60,860 nt of DNA from an uncultured Clostridium sp. (lineage in GTDB: Bacteria; Bacillota; Clostridia; Lachnospirales; Lachnospiraceae), in contig CABVBU010000015.1 of the NCBI GenBank assembly GCA_902496665.1, forward strand, positions 1-60,860, in the 5' to 3' direction. The notes beneath the pieces were generated by a model. It made no database searches, had not been told where the DNA came from, and was given only the letters and a program-made list of their open reading frames with translations. Positions 1-7,600 of this stretch are shown here, piece after piece. Positions within the stretch are counted from its first letter, which is position 1. Each line of letters starts with the position of its first letter. A program made the translations under genes and the position numbers.

Positions 1-1
1 G

Positions 2-211
2 GCGAAGCGGCTTGGAATCTCCAGCCGGAGAATGCCGAGCGGTGCGGGGCATGATGCCATGTCCTTTGCGGAGATCTGTGATTCCGGTATGGTATTTATT
101 CCGTGCCGGGGCGGTGTGTCACACAATCCGTCGGAGCATGCGGAACTTTCGAGTATCTGTGATGGGGCGCGGGTGATGTATGAGTATCTGAAGGAAGAAG
201 CTGCGAGATAA
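2..211 (+). CDS. M20-family amidohydrolase, C-terminal fragment
   Basis: Only the last 69 codons are in the window; the start lies to the left. The residues contain PSGAGHDAM followed by FIPCRGGVSHNPSEHA. That is the C-terminal metal-site and substrate region typical of M20 peptidases of the N-carbamoyl-L-amino-acid hydrolase / allantoate amidohydrolase branch, which cleave carbamoyl or ureido groups from amino-acid-like substrates in the cytosol. The family call is firm from these motifs; which substrate it acts on cannot be decided from the tail. A hairpin terminator follows directly, so it ends its transcription unit. Confidence 0.85.
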   Translation, partial: AKRLGISSRRMPSGAGHDAMSFAEICDSGMVFIPCRGGVSHNPSEHAELSSICDGARVMYEYLKEEAAR

Positions 212-251
212 TAGGTGTAAATAGATTCCTAAAACAATGATAAAGAGAATG

Positions 252-293
252 ATATGCTGTCTTGCCGGATGAATCTGGCGGACAGCATATTTT
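252..293 (+). terminator. Intrinsic terminator after the amidohydrolase
   Basis: ATATGCTGTC (252-261) pairs with GACAGCATAT (281-290), with an inner CCGG/GGCGG-like pairing, and a short T run follows. Confidence 0.7.
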
Positions 294-415
294 GTGTCTT
301 GAAAAGGCAATGATATCTGCGTTACAATTAGGCAGACAGGGAGAGTACAGGATGCTGCATATGTATTGAATATTGAAAGCCGCGCAAAGCGGTTATAGAT
401 TTTTAGATTCGGTAA

Positions 416-424
416 TGGTATAAT
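416..424 (+). promoter_or_regulatory. Extended -10 promoter of thrH
   Basis: TGG-TATAAT (extended -10, hexamer at 419-424) lies 43 bases before the thrH start. No good -35 hexamer is present at the usual distance, which fits an extended -10 promoter. Confidence 0.5.
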
Positions 425-467
425 ACTTACATTATGGCAGTACAATCGAATTGTGGAGGAATGCGTT

Positions 468-1073
468 ATGTATATCACATGTTTAGATTTAGAGGGAGTT
501 TTAGTGCCGGAGATCTGGATCGCGTTTGCGGAGGCCAGCGGGATCCCGGAGCTTAAGAGAACGACGAGGGACGAGCCGGATTATGATAAGCTGATGCGTT
601 GGAGAATTGGGATCCTGAAGGAGCACGGTCTGGGACTGAAGGAGATCCAGGAGACCATCGAGAAGATCGATCCGCTTCCGGGTGCGAAGGAGTTCCTGGA
701 TAAGCTTCGTGAGCTTGGTCAGGTCATCATTATCAGTGATACGTTTACGCAGTTTGCGAAGCCTCTGATGAAGAAGCTTGGCTGGCCGACGATCTTCTGC
801 AATTCCCTGGAGGTCGCTCCGGACGGGGAGATCACGGGATTTAAGATGCGGATCGAGAAGTCCAAGTATACGACGGTGAAGGCACTTCAGTCCATCGGCT
901 TTGAGACGATCGCCAGCGGGGACAGCTACAATGACCTCGGAATGATCGAGGCGAGCAAGGCAGGATTCTTATTCCGCAGCACGGAGCAGATTAAGAAAGA
1001 TCATCCGGAGATTGCGGCATATGAGACGTACGATGAGCTTTTCGAGGCGATCAAAAAGGCGATGGAAGAGTAA
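468..1073 (+). CDS. thrH: ThrH-type phosphoserine phosphatase / homoserine phosphotransferase (HAD family)
   Basis: A 201-residue HAD-superfamily enzyme. Motif I is CLDLEGVLVPE (DxE rather than the usual DxD, a mark of ThrH), motif II is IISDTF and the metal motif is GDSYNDLGMI. ThrH proteins of this length dephosphorylate phosphoserine and can transfer the phosphate to homoserine, linking serine and threonine synthesis. The start chosen is ATG 468, with GGAGGA at 455-460; an in-frame GTG at 453 overlaps that ribosome site and is unlikely. It is monocistronic, with its own extended -10 promoter. The specificity is inferred from the family; a generic HAD phosphatase is the alternative. Confidence 0.85.
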   Translation: MYITCLDLEGVLVPEIWIAFAEASGIPELKRTTRDEPDYDKLMRWRIGILKEHGLGLKEIQETIEKIDPLPGAKEFLDKLRELGQVIIISDTFTQFAKPLMKKLGWPTIFCNSLEVAPDGEITGFKMRIEKSKYTTVKALQSIGFETIASGDSYNDLGMIEASKAGFLFRSTEQIKKDHPEIAAYETYDELFEAIKKAMEE

Positions 1074-1194
1074 AACTGGTCGTACGGAGAGATCCAAACA
1101 AAAAAAGGTATCTAGGAACACAGCCGGACTGCAGGTTGTTATGGGTGTGGAAATGGAAGTTCCGATCTGTTTCAATGACAGCGGCTGTGTTTTT

Positions 1195-1220
1195 ATGTAA
1201 TAGGAAATTTTCTATTACAT
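1195..1220. promoter_or_regulatory. 26-bp near-perfect palindrome upstream of the GntR gene
   Basis: ATGTAATAG (1195-1203) and CTATTACAT (1212-1220) flank a centre that continues the symmetry, with a single non-Watson-Crick position. It sits 137 bases before the GntR start. It could be an autoregulatory operator or an RNA hairpin ending the thrH transcript. It does not match the ATTGGT-N3-ACCAAT operators found further on. Confidence 0.5.
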
Positions 1221-1356
1221 AAAAGGCATATTCGGTCTTGCACCAGAACGAACATGAAGTCTGTTGTGAGATGCCGTATTTGCAGAATACGTGTATCAGC
1301 ACATGGGAGCAGGAAAACAGAAATGCCGGTTAAAAGAAAGGACCACTGAAATAAAA

Positions 1357-2025
1357 ATGGAGAAATCCTACGAGAAAGTCATTGAATATGTAAAACATGG
1401 AATCGGAAGCGGGGAGATCCAGGCGGGGGAGAAGCTTCTCCCGGAGCGGGAGCTTGCCCAGAAGCTGGAGATCAGCCGGAATTCCGCGCGAGAGGGACTC
1501 AGGATCCTGGAAAATATGGGAGTTCTCGAGAGCCAGCAGGGCGCTGGAAACTATATCTCCGGGAATTTTGACGAGATCCTGGCGGAGATGCTGTCGTTCA
1601 TGTATATCTTAAAGAAGATCGACGTGGATAAGATCACGGAGTTCCGTTCCACCCTGGAGTGGGGTGCCCTTGAGACAGGTGTGAAACAGGCGACGGAGGA
1701 CCAGCGCCAGAAAATGCTGTCCTATCTCGACAACCTGGAGCGGGCGGAGACGGAGGAGGAGCGTGTCCGCTGGGATAAGGCGATCCACTATCTTCTCATC
1801 GAGGCATCCGGAAACTTCTGCATGCTGGCAAACTATAAGGCGCTCAACAAGATCATGGACGAGTATATCCCGAAGATGCGGGGAAAGATCATCGAGGGAA
1901 TGCACAGCGAGCAGTTCTTAAGCCGCGCCCACAGGACCCTGGCGGAAGGCTTCGCGGAGGGAAATATCGAGAAGGCGAGAGAGGGACTGAAGTTGCATTT
2001 CCATTATATCTACCAGTATATGTGA
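1357..2025 (+). CDS. GntR-family (FadR/FCD subfamily) regulator, probable lactate-operon repressor
   Basis: A 222-residue protein. The N-terminal winged helix (about residues 1-70) contains LLPERELAQKLEISRNSAREGLRIL, and the rest is an all-helical ligand domain of the FCD type with DKAIHYLLIEASGN and a C-terminal H-R-L-A-E-G helix. FCD regulators such as LldR bind small organic acids and operators of the TGGT-N3-ACCA type. Two such sites lie in the leader of the next operon, so it very likely controls larA-glcD-acd-etfBA (inference). ATG 1357 is chosen because homology to the winged helix begins there; the ribosome site AGAAAGGA is rather distant. No separate promoter for it is obvious. Confidence 0.85.
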   Translation: MEKSYEKVIEYVKHGIGSGEIQAGEKLLPERELAQKLEISRNSAREGLRILENMGVLESQQGAGNYISGNFDEILAEMLSFMYILKKIDVDKITEFRSTLEWGALETGVKQATEDQRQKMLSYLDNLERAETEEERVRWDKAIHYLLIEASGNFCMLANYKALNKIMDEYIPKMRGKIIEGMHSEQFLSRAHRTLAEGFAEGNIEKAREGLKLHFHYIYQYM

Positions 2026-2259
2026 TGCTGAGCCGATAGAAAAAAGCCCCCAATCCCCGACAAATCTGTGATTCGCCGATAATGGAACATGCCCAGATGA
2101 TCAAAAGCGTACTGTAACTGCGGAAAGAAAAATGATCTATCACAGATTGCAAGGATCAAGTGCAGATTGAGTGTAAAAGGAATTTTTGACATAAGTTTAA
2201 CAGGTTTGACAAAAAACAAACAATCTGTGTGAAATTCGTGCAAAGAAAAACAAAAAGTC

Positions 2260-2288
2260 TTGACAAAAAATAGAGACAGTAATATGAT
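2260..2288 (+). promoter_or_regulatory. Promoter of the lactate operon
   Basis: TTGACA (2260-2265), a 17-base spacer and TATGAT (2283-2288): a near-consensus housekeeping promoter. The operators lie 50-150 bases downstream, so repression would act by roadblock or looping rather than by hiding the promoter. Confidence 0.8.
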
Positions 2289-2340
2289 TGTATCAGAAAA
2301 AATACACTGCTTGCGAGAGAGCAGTTATTTTTAAAACAGA

Positions 2341-2355
2341 ATTGGTTCTACCAAT
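2341..2355 (+). promoter_or_regulatory. GntR/LldR-type operator 1
   Basis: ATTGGT-TCT-ACCAAT, a perfect inverted repeat with a 3-base centre. It fits the TGGT-N3-ACCA core known for FCD-type GntR regulators of lactate genes. Confidence 0.75.
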
Positions 2356-2416
2356 ATTTAATTACAAAACAACAATGTGCGCATAAAAAACACAAATGTT
2401 CACATTGTTTTAAAAA

Positions 2417-2438
2417 TACCAACATTGGTACTACCAAT
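2417..2438 (+). promoter_or_regulatory. GntR/LldR-type operator 2 (double)
   Basis: ATTGGT-ACT-ACCAAT at 2424-2438 differs from operator 1 only in one base of the 3-base centre. It overlaps a second palindrome, TACCAA-CA-TTGGTA (2417-2430), so a dimer could bind in two registers. The spacing from operator 1 is 83 bases, close to eight helical turns. Confidence 0.75.
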
Positions 2439-2517
2439 ACAAATGAAAATCAATTGCACAAAAAGCCCGCTGCCAGCAAAGCAAAAAGGCAGCCGCAGAG
2501 CAGACTGGAGGGGGAAT

Positions 2518-3813
2518 ATGGCAAACATCACACTTCCATACGGAAGAGAAATGAAGACGGTCTGTATTCCGGACGAGCGGTTAAGGGGAGTTCTTGTTTC
2601 CGGTGCCCATGGATTTCATGCTGAAAAACCGGAGCAGGAGATCGTGAGGGAAGCGATGGAGCATCCGATCGGATCCGCCCGCCTGAGAGAACTTGCCAGA
2701 GGAAAAGAAAATATCGTACTGATCGCCAGCGACCATACAAGACCGGTTCCGAGCAGAGTGATCTTCCCGGAGATGTTAAGGGAGATCAAAGAAGGAAATC
2801 CTGACGCGAAGCTCACGGTCCTCATCGCAACCGGATTTCACCGGGAGACGACGAGAGAGGAGCTGGCAGATAAATTCGGGGAAGAGTATCTGGACCGGGA
2901 CGATATCCGGTTCGTGGTACATAAGAGCCACAATGATGATGAGATGAAGGAGATGGGAGTTCTCCCGTCCGGTGGAATTTTAAAGGTCAACCGGATCGCC
3001 GCGGAGGCGGATCTTTTAATCTCCGAGGGATTTATCGAACCGCACTTCTTCGCGGGATTTTCCGGCGGACGAAAGAGCGTTCTTCCGGGCGTCTCCAGCG
3101 CCCAGACGGTTATGTCAAACCACTGTTCGAAATTTATCGACAGCCCGTTCGCGAGAACAGGAATCCTGGACGGAAATCCGATCCATAAGGATATGCTGTT
3201 CGCGGCGGAGACATTAAAGCTTGCCTTTATCGTCAATGTGGTTCTCGATGAAAATAAGAAAGTAATCCGTGCCTATGCCGGTGATTTCAATAAAGCCCAC
3301 AGAGAGGGCTGCGAATTTGTCGATAAGCTCTCCGGAGTCGACGCGATTCCGGCGGACATCGTGATCTCCACAAACGGCGGTTACCCGTTAGACCAGAACA
3401 TCTACCAGTCGGTAAAGGGAATGACAGCGGCGGAAGCCACCTGTAAGCCCGGCGGTGTGATCATCATGGTGGCTGAGTGCGGACAGGGTCACGGAGGTCA
3501 GTCCCTCTACGATACCTTCGCAGGCGGAAAAGACAAGGCCGCGATCATGAAGCAGTTCCTGGACACTCCGATGGAGAAGACGATCCCGGATCAGTGGGAA
3601 GCACAGATCCTCTGCAGGATCCTCTTAAAACACAAGGTGATCATGGTCACCGGAGCTCCGGAATCCATGGTGCGGGATATGCAGATGGATTACGCTAAGA
3701 GTGTTGAGGAAGCCATCAAGATGGCGGACGCGTATTTAGGAAAACAGGAAGCCGGAATCACCGTGATCCCGGACGGCGTGTCCGTGATCGTGAGAAAAGC
3801 GGCGGAGTCATAA
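2518..3813 (+). CDS. larA: LarA-family nickel-dependent racemase (lactate racemase)
   Basis: 431 residues, the usual LarA length. It has DHTRPVPSR (substrate Asp and Arg), GFHRETTREEL (catalytic His) and EPHFFAGFSGGRKS followed by SNHC. His176, Lys186 and His202 keep the exact +10 and +16 spacing of His174, Lys184 and His200 of L. plantarum LarA, where Lys carries the pincer cofactor and the last His binds nickel. The likely role is interconverting D- and L-lactate for the dehydrogenase encoded next; other 2-hydroxy acids are possible. ATG 2518 follows GGAGGGGG. The maturation genes larB, larC and larE are not in the window. First gene of the operon. Confidence 0.88.
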   Translation: MANITLPYGREMKTVCIPDERLRGVLVSGAHGFHAEKPEQEIVREAMEHPIGSARLRELARGKENIVLIASDHTRPVPSRVIFPEMLREIKEGNPDAKLTVLIATGFHRETTREELADKFGEEYLDRDDIRFVVHKSHNDDEMKEMGVLPSGGILKVNRIAAEADLLISEGFIEPHFFAGFSGGRKSVLPGVSSAQTVMSNHCSKFIDSPFARTGILDGNPIHKDMLFAAETLKLAFIVNVVLDENKKVIRAYAGDFNKAHREGCEFVDKLSGVDAIPADIVISTNGGYPLDQNIYQSVKGMTAAEATCKPGGVIIMVAECGQGHGGQSLYDTFAGGKDKAAIMKQFLDTPMEKTIPDQWEAQILCRILLKHKVIMVTGAPESMVRDMQMDYAKSVEEAIKMADAYLGKQEAGITVIPDGVSVIVRKAAES

Positions 3814-3889
3814 AAAACCAACAAACACGAAAATTTGAAGAATTCATACATTTCAGAATATATGAGAATGAGAAGAGGAGAAAACAAAC

Positions 3890-5326
3890 ATGGCAAAGAA
3901 GTATAATCAGGTAACGCCTGAGATCCTGGAACAGTTCAAAGCGATCGTTCCTGGAAAAGTATACGCAGGCGAGGAGATCAACAGCGACTATTTCCACGAC
4001 GAGATGCCGATCTACGGAAAGGGTGCGCCGGAAGTTCTGATCGAGGCGACGACGACAGAGGACATCGCGGCCATCGTAAAAGTCTGTTATGAGAACTCCA
4101 TCCCGGTGATCCCGAGAGGAGCAGGAACCGGTCTTACCGGAGCGGCTGTTGCGGTAGACGGCGGTGTCATGATCGACATGAGCAAGATGAACAAGATCCT
4201 TGGATACGACCTTGAAAACTTCGTCGTACGCGTGGAGCCGGGCGTTCTCTTAAACGACCTCGCTGAGGACGCACAGAAACAGGGTCTCTTATATCCGCCG
4301 GATCCGGGTGAAAAATTCGCGACCCTGGGCGGCAATGTTTCCACAAACGCAGGCGGCATGCGCGCAGTAAAATATGGATGCACAAGAGATTATGTGCGCG
4401 CCATGACCGTTGTTCTCCCGACCGGTGAGATCGTAAAGCTTGGTGCTACTGTTTCCAAGACAAGTACCGGCTACAGCCTGTTAAACTTAATGATCGGTTC
4501 CGAGGGAACCTTAGGTATCATCACAGAGCTTACCTTAAAGCTGATTCCGGCACCGAAGGAGACCATCAGCCTCATTATCCCGTATGAGAACCTGGAAGAC
4601 TGCATCGCGACAGTTCCGAAATTCTTCATGAACCACTTCCAGCCGCAGGCACTGGAATTCATGGAGAAAGAGATCGTTCTCGCTTCCGAGCGCTACCTCG
4701 GAAAGAGCGTATTCCCGAAAGAGGTCGAGGGCGTTGACATCGGCGCTTACCTCCTTGTGACATTCGACGGCGACAACATGGAACAGCTGGAAGAACTCAC
4801 CGAGCAGGCAGCGGAAGTCGTTTTAGACGCAGGCGCTGTAGATGTTCTCGTGGCTGACACACCGGCGAAGAAGAAAGACGCCTGGGCAGCGAGAAGTTCC
4901 TTCCTTGAGGCCATCGAGGCAGAGACAAAGCTTCTCGATGAGTGCGACGTTGTCGTTCCGGTAAACCAGATTGCAAATTACCTGACATACGTCAAAGGTG
5001 TTTCCGAGAAGTATGATTTCGCGGTAAAGAGCTTCGGACATGCAGGAGACGGAAACTTACATATTTATACATGCGCAAATGACCTTGATGAGGAGACCTT
5101 CAAGAAAGAAGTTTCCGAGTTCATGGCAGATATCTACAAGAAGGCAGCAGAGCTCGGCGGCCTGATCTCCGGTGAGCACGGAATCGGCTTCGGAAAGAAA
5201 GGATATCTCGCTGAGTTTGCAGGTCCGGTGAATATGCGCTTAATGCGCGGCATCAAGGAGACCTTCGACCCGAAGATGATCTTAAACCCGGGCAAGATCT
5301 GCTACGATCCGAAAGAAGAGGCATAA
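3890..5326 (+). CDS. glcD: FAD-binding lactate/glycolate dehydrogenase, GlcD family
   Basis: 478 residues. The N-terminal PCMH-type FAD domain (about 35-215) contains PRGAGTGLTGAA, GGNVSTNAGGMRAVKYG and IGSEGTLGIIT. The C-terminal FAD-oxidase domain contains KSFGHAGDGNLH and ISGEHGIGFGKK, with the conserved His residues. In anaerobes such as Acetobacterium woodii, the homologue next to EtfB/EtfA is the lactate dehydrogenase that passes electrons to Etf; the downstream etfBA pair supports that role here rather than a respiratory glycolate oxidase. It is 76 bases after larA with a strong GAGGAG ribosome site. Confidence 0.88.
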   Translation: MAKKYNQVTPEILEQFKAIVPGKVYAGEEINSDYFHDEMPIYGKGAPEVLIEATTTEDIAAIVKVCYENSIPVIPRGAGTGLTGAAVAVDGGVMIDMSKMNKILGYDLENFVVRVEPGVLLNDLAEDAQKQGLLYPPDPGEKFATLGGNVSTNAGGMRAVKYGCTRDYVRAMTVVLPTGEIVKLGATVSKTSTGYSLLNLMIGSEGTLGIITELTLKLIPAPKETISLIIPYENLEDCIATVPKFFMNHFQPQALEFMEKEIVLASERYLGKSVFPKEVEGVDIGAYLLVTFDGDNMEQLEELTEQAAEVVLDAGAVDVLVADTPAKKKDAWAARSSFLEAIEAETKLLDECDVVVPVNQIANYLTYVKGVSEKYDFAVKSFGHAGDGNLHIYTCANDLDEETFKKEVSEFMADIYKKAAELGGLISGEHGIGFGKKGYLAEFAGPVNMRLMRGIKETFDPKMILNPGKICYDPKEEA

Positions 5327-5460
5327 AAGCTGATCCCGGCGGCAGTCCTTTTCCTCCCTGTGAGACAGCCGCCGTACACCATTATATTTTGTTAAACTGC
5401 CTGTCGGTCGGACTCCCCCATGCACCGGCCGACGCGAATAGAAAAGAAAGGAATTTGATT

Positions 5461-6597
5461 ATGGCATACTTAATTTCTGAAGAAGCGCAGGACCTCCTGC
5501 AGGACGTTAAAAATTTCTGTGATAAAGAAGTCGTAGAACAGTGCAAAGAATATGATGTTTCCGGCGAATGGCCGAAGGAGATCTATGAGAAAGCGATCGA
5601 GCAGGGCTACCAGGCTCTGGAAGTTCCGGAAGAGTTCGGCGGCCCGGGTCTCTCCCGCGTGGATGTAGCTGCCCTCATCGAACAGATGGCCATCGCTGAC
5701 GCAGGCTTTGCCACAACGATCTCTGCCAGCGGCCTCGGTATGAAACCGGTTCTGATTGCAGGAAGCGATGAGCAGAAACAGCATGTCTGCGACCTCGTCC
5801 TTGACGGCGGCTTCGGCGCGTTCTGCTTAACAGAGCCGGGCGCAGGTTCCGATGCAAGCGCAGGCAAGACAACAGCCGTAAAAGACGGTGACGAGTACGT
5901 ATTAAACGGAAGAAAATGCTTCATCACAAACGGCGGTGTTGCTTCTTTCTACTGTGTAACAGCCATGACCGATAAGTCCAAAGGTGTAAAGGGAATCTCC
6001 ATGTTCTTAGTTGACGCCGGAACTCCGGGTCTCTCCACAGGACATGAGGAGAACAAGATGGGTATCCGTACATCCAACACCTGCGATGTTGTATTTGAAG
6101 ACTGCAGAATTCCGGCAGCAAACCTCATCGGTGAGGAAGGAAAGGGCTTCGGAATCGCAATGAAGACTCTCGACCAGGCCCGCGCATGGATGGGCTGCGT
6201 TGCCACAGGTATCGCCCAGAGAGGCATCAACGAGGCAGTTGCGTACGGCAAGGAGAGAATCCAGTTCGGCAAGCCGATCATCAAGAACCAGGCATTACAG
6301 TTCAAGGTAGCTGACATGGAGATCAAGACCGAGACAGCCCGCCAGATGGTAGCGCACGCTCTGACAAAGATGGATATGGGACTTCCGTACAGCAAGGAAT
6401 CCGCAATCGCGAAATGCTACGCTTCCGATATCGCAATGGAAGTTGCTTCCGAGGCGATCCAGATGTTCGGCGGATATGGATACAGCAGAGAGTACCCGGT
6501 TGAGAAGCTTTTAAGAGACGCGAAGATCTTCCAGATCTTTGAGGGTACGAACGAAGTTCAGAGAATCGTTGTAGCAAATAACGTAATTGGAAAGTAA
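5461..6597 (+). CDS. Acyl-CoA dehydrogenase (short-chain type)
   Basis: 378 residues, the full ACAD length: N-terminal helical domain, middle beta domain with FCLTEPGAGSDASAGKTTA, and C-terminal helical domain with IQMFGGYGYSREYPVEKLLRDAK and the catalytic base in QIFEGTNEVQR. FAD-linked; in anaerobes these often work in the reducing direction with EtfAB (butyryl-CoA or acryloyl-CoA reduction). ATG 5461 is preceded by AAGAAAGGA; the longer reading from 5389 starts within an untranslated hairpin region. Its place between the lactate dehydrogenase and Etf genes suggests that both flavoenzymes share one Etf. The acyl-CoA substrate is unknown. Confidence 0.88.
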   Translation: MAYLISEEAQDLLQDVKNFCDKEVVEQCKEYDVSGEWPKEIYEKAIEQGYQALEVPEEFGGPGLSRVDVAALIEQMAIADAGFATTISASGLGMKPVLIAGSDEQKQHVCDLVLDGGFGAFCLTEPGAGSDASAGKTTAVKDGDEYVLNGRKCFITNGGVASFYCVTAMTDKSKGVKGISMFLVDAGTPGLSTGHEENKMGIRTSNTCDVVFEDCRIPAANLIGEEGKGFGIAMKTLDQARAWMGCVATGIAQRGINEAVAYGKERIQFGKPIIKNQALQFKVADMEIKTETARQMVAHALTKMDMGLPYSKESAIAKCYASDIAMEVASEAIQMFGGYGYSREYPVEKLLRDAKIFQIFEGTNEVQRIVVANNVIGK

Positions 6598-6625
6598 AAG
6601 GTATTTGCGCGTAAAGACAAGCGAA

Positions 6626-6717
6626 TGGCGGAGAAACGGCTGTTAAAGCCGCCAGATTTCGAGATATTACACCGGACCAGCGGTGCCAGCGAAGAACTGG
6701 TACTGCCGGGACCGGAT
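6626..6717 (+). other. Intercistronic stem-loops before etfB
   Basis: TGGCGG/CCGCCA (6626-6654) and a longer stem, GCGGTGCCAG pairing with CTGGTACTGC with two G-U pairs (about 6681-6707), fill the gap before etfB. No T run follows, so these look like mRNA-stability or processing elements rather than terminators. Confidence 0.45.
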
Positions 6718-6734
6718 AAATTTTGGAGGAAAAC

Positions 6735-7511
6735 ATGGAAATTTTAGTATGTGTAAAACAGGTTCCGGACGATTCCGTTGAGATCGCCCTGGATCCGAAG
6801 ACAGGTGCGCCGGCTCTTGACGGCGTGACACCGGTAGTAAACGCATTTGATACATATGCACTGGAGATGGCTGTCCGTTTAAAAGAGGCGGCAGGCGGAG
6901 AGGTGACCGTTCTTTCCATCGGCGATGAGAGCGTTAAGAACTCCTTAAAGAACTGCCTGGCAGTGGGCGCGGACTACGCGTATCTCGCGGCAGACGACGC
7001 TTACCAGAGCGAGGATCCGGAGATCATCGCGAAGAAGCTGAAGGCAGCGAAGGAAGCCATCGAGGAAAAGACAGGAAAGAAATTTGACATCGTATTCTGC
7101 GGCAAAGAGACCACAGATTTCGCTTCCGGACAGGTAGGAACGATCCTTGCAAAAGAGCTCTCCGCACCGGTGACAGCAGATGTCGTTGATATCACAGCAG
7201 GCGAAGGAAATGTGACAGCAAAGCAGGAGACAGAGGAAGGTTACCGCATGATCGAATCCGAACTTCCTTGCGTTGTGACCGTCAATAAACCGGAGTATGA
7301 TCCGCGTTACCCAACGATCAAGAGCAAGATGGCAGCGAGAAAGAAACCGATCGAGGAGCTTGCGGCCGCAGAGGCAGAGAAAGCACAGGTGGAGGTTCTC
7401 AAGGTCTATGAGCCGGCAAAGAGAGCAACTGGTGTTAAGATCAAGGCAGAGGACCCGGCAGATGCAGTAAGCCAGGCGCTTGCCATGATGAGTGAAGCAA
7501 AAGCGATCTGA
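6735..7511 (+). CDS. etfB: Electron transfer flavoprotein beta subunit
   Basis: 258 residues. It begins MEILVCVKQVPD, the standard EtfB start, and contains NAFDTYALEMAVRLKE and the C-terminal signature ELPCVVTVNKPEYDPRYPTIKSKMAARKKPIEE. EtfB holds the second cofactor (AMP, or FAD in bifurcating forms) and docks to partner dehydrogenases. The start ATG 6735 has TGGAGG at 6723-6728; a TTG at 6723 overlaps it and is rejected. Whether this Etf bifurcates cannot be settled by eye, but the lactate dehydrogenase neighbour makes it plausible. Confidence 0.92.
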   Translation: MEILVCVKQVPDDSVEIALDPKTGAPALDGVTPVVNAFDTYALEMAVRLKEAAGGEVTVLSIGDESVKNSLKNCLAVGADYAYLAADDAYQSEDPEIIAKKLKAAKEAIEEKTGKKFDIVFCGKETTDFASGQVGTILAKELSAPVTADVVDITAGEGNVTAKQETEEGYRMIESELPCVVTVNKPEYDPRYPTIKSKMAARKKPIEELAAAEAEKAQVEVLKVYEPAKRATGVKIKAEDPADAVSQALAMMSEAKAI

Positions 7512-7600
7512 TAAATTGCCGGATCGTCAGGAATGGATATAGTGCGTGCAGTCAGTGCATGTGCGATAACCCAAATTAAGCGTGGAAGGAAATTGAGACA

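Larger units (their letters stand above)
2026..2517 (+). other. Regulatory intergenic region before larA
   Basis: A 492-base region with no gene. The first part holds AATCTGTGAT (2063-2072), its inverse ATCACAGATT (2139-2148) and a third AATCTGTG copy at 2222. The second part carries the larA promoter, two GntR-type operators and an AACAATGTG/CACATTGTT inverted repeat (2371-2379 and 2401-2409). The leader from the promoter to larA is over 200 bases and A/T-rich. Confidence 0.6.

Noticed and set aside
1012..1200. Small + strand ORF overlapping the thrH 3' end
   Set aside because: Out-of-frame overlap with thrH, no ribosome site, and a non-protein-like basic product.
2063..2230. AATCTGTG repeats as a regulator site family
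   Set aside because: Three copies with irregular spacing and orientation and no link to a promoter; recorded in the intergenic entry but not strong enough for a claim.
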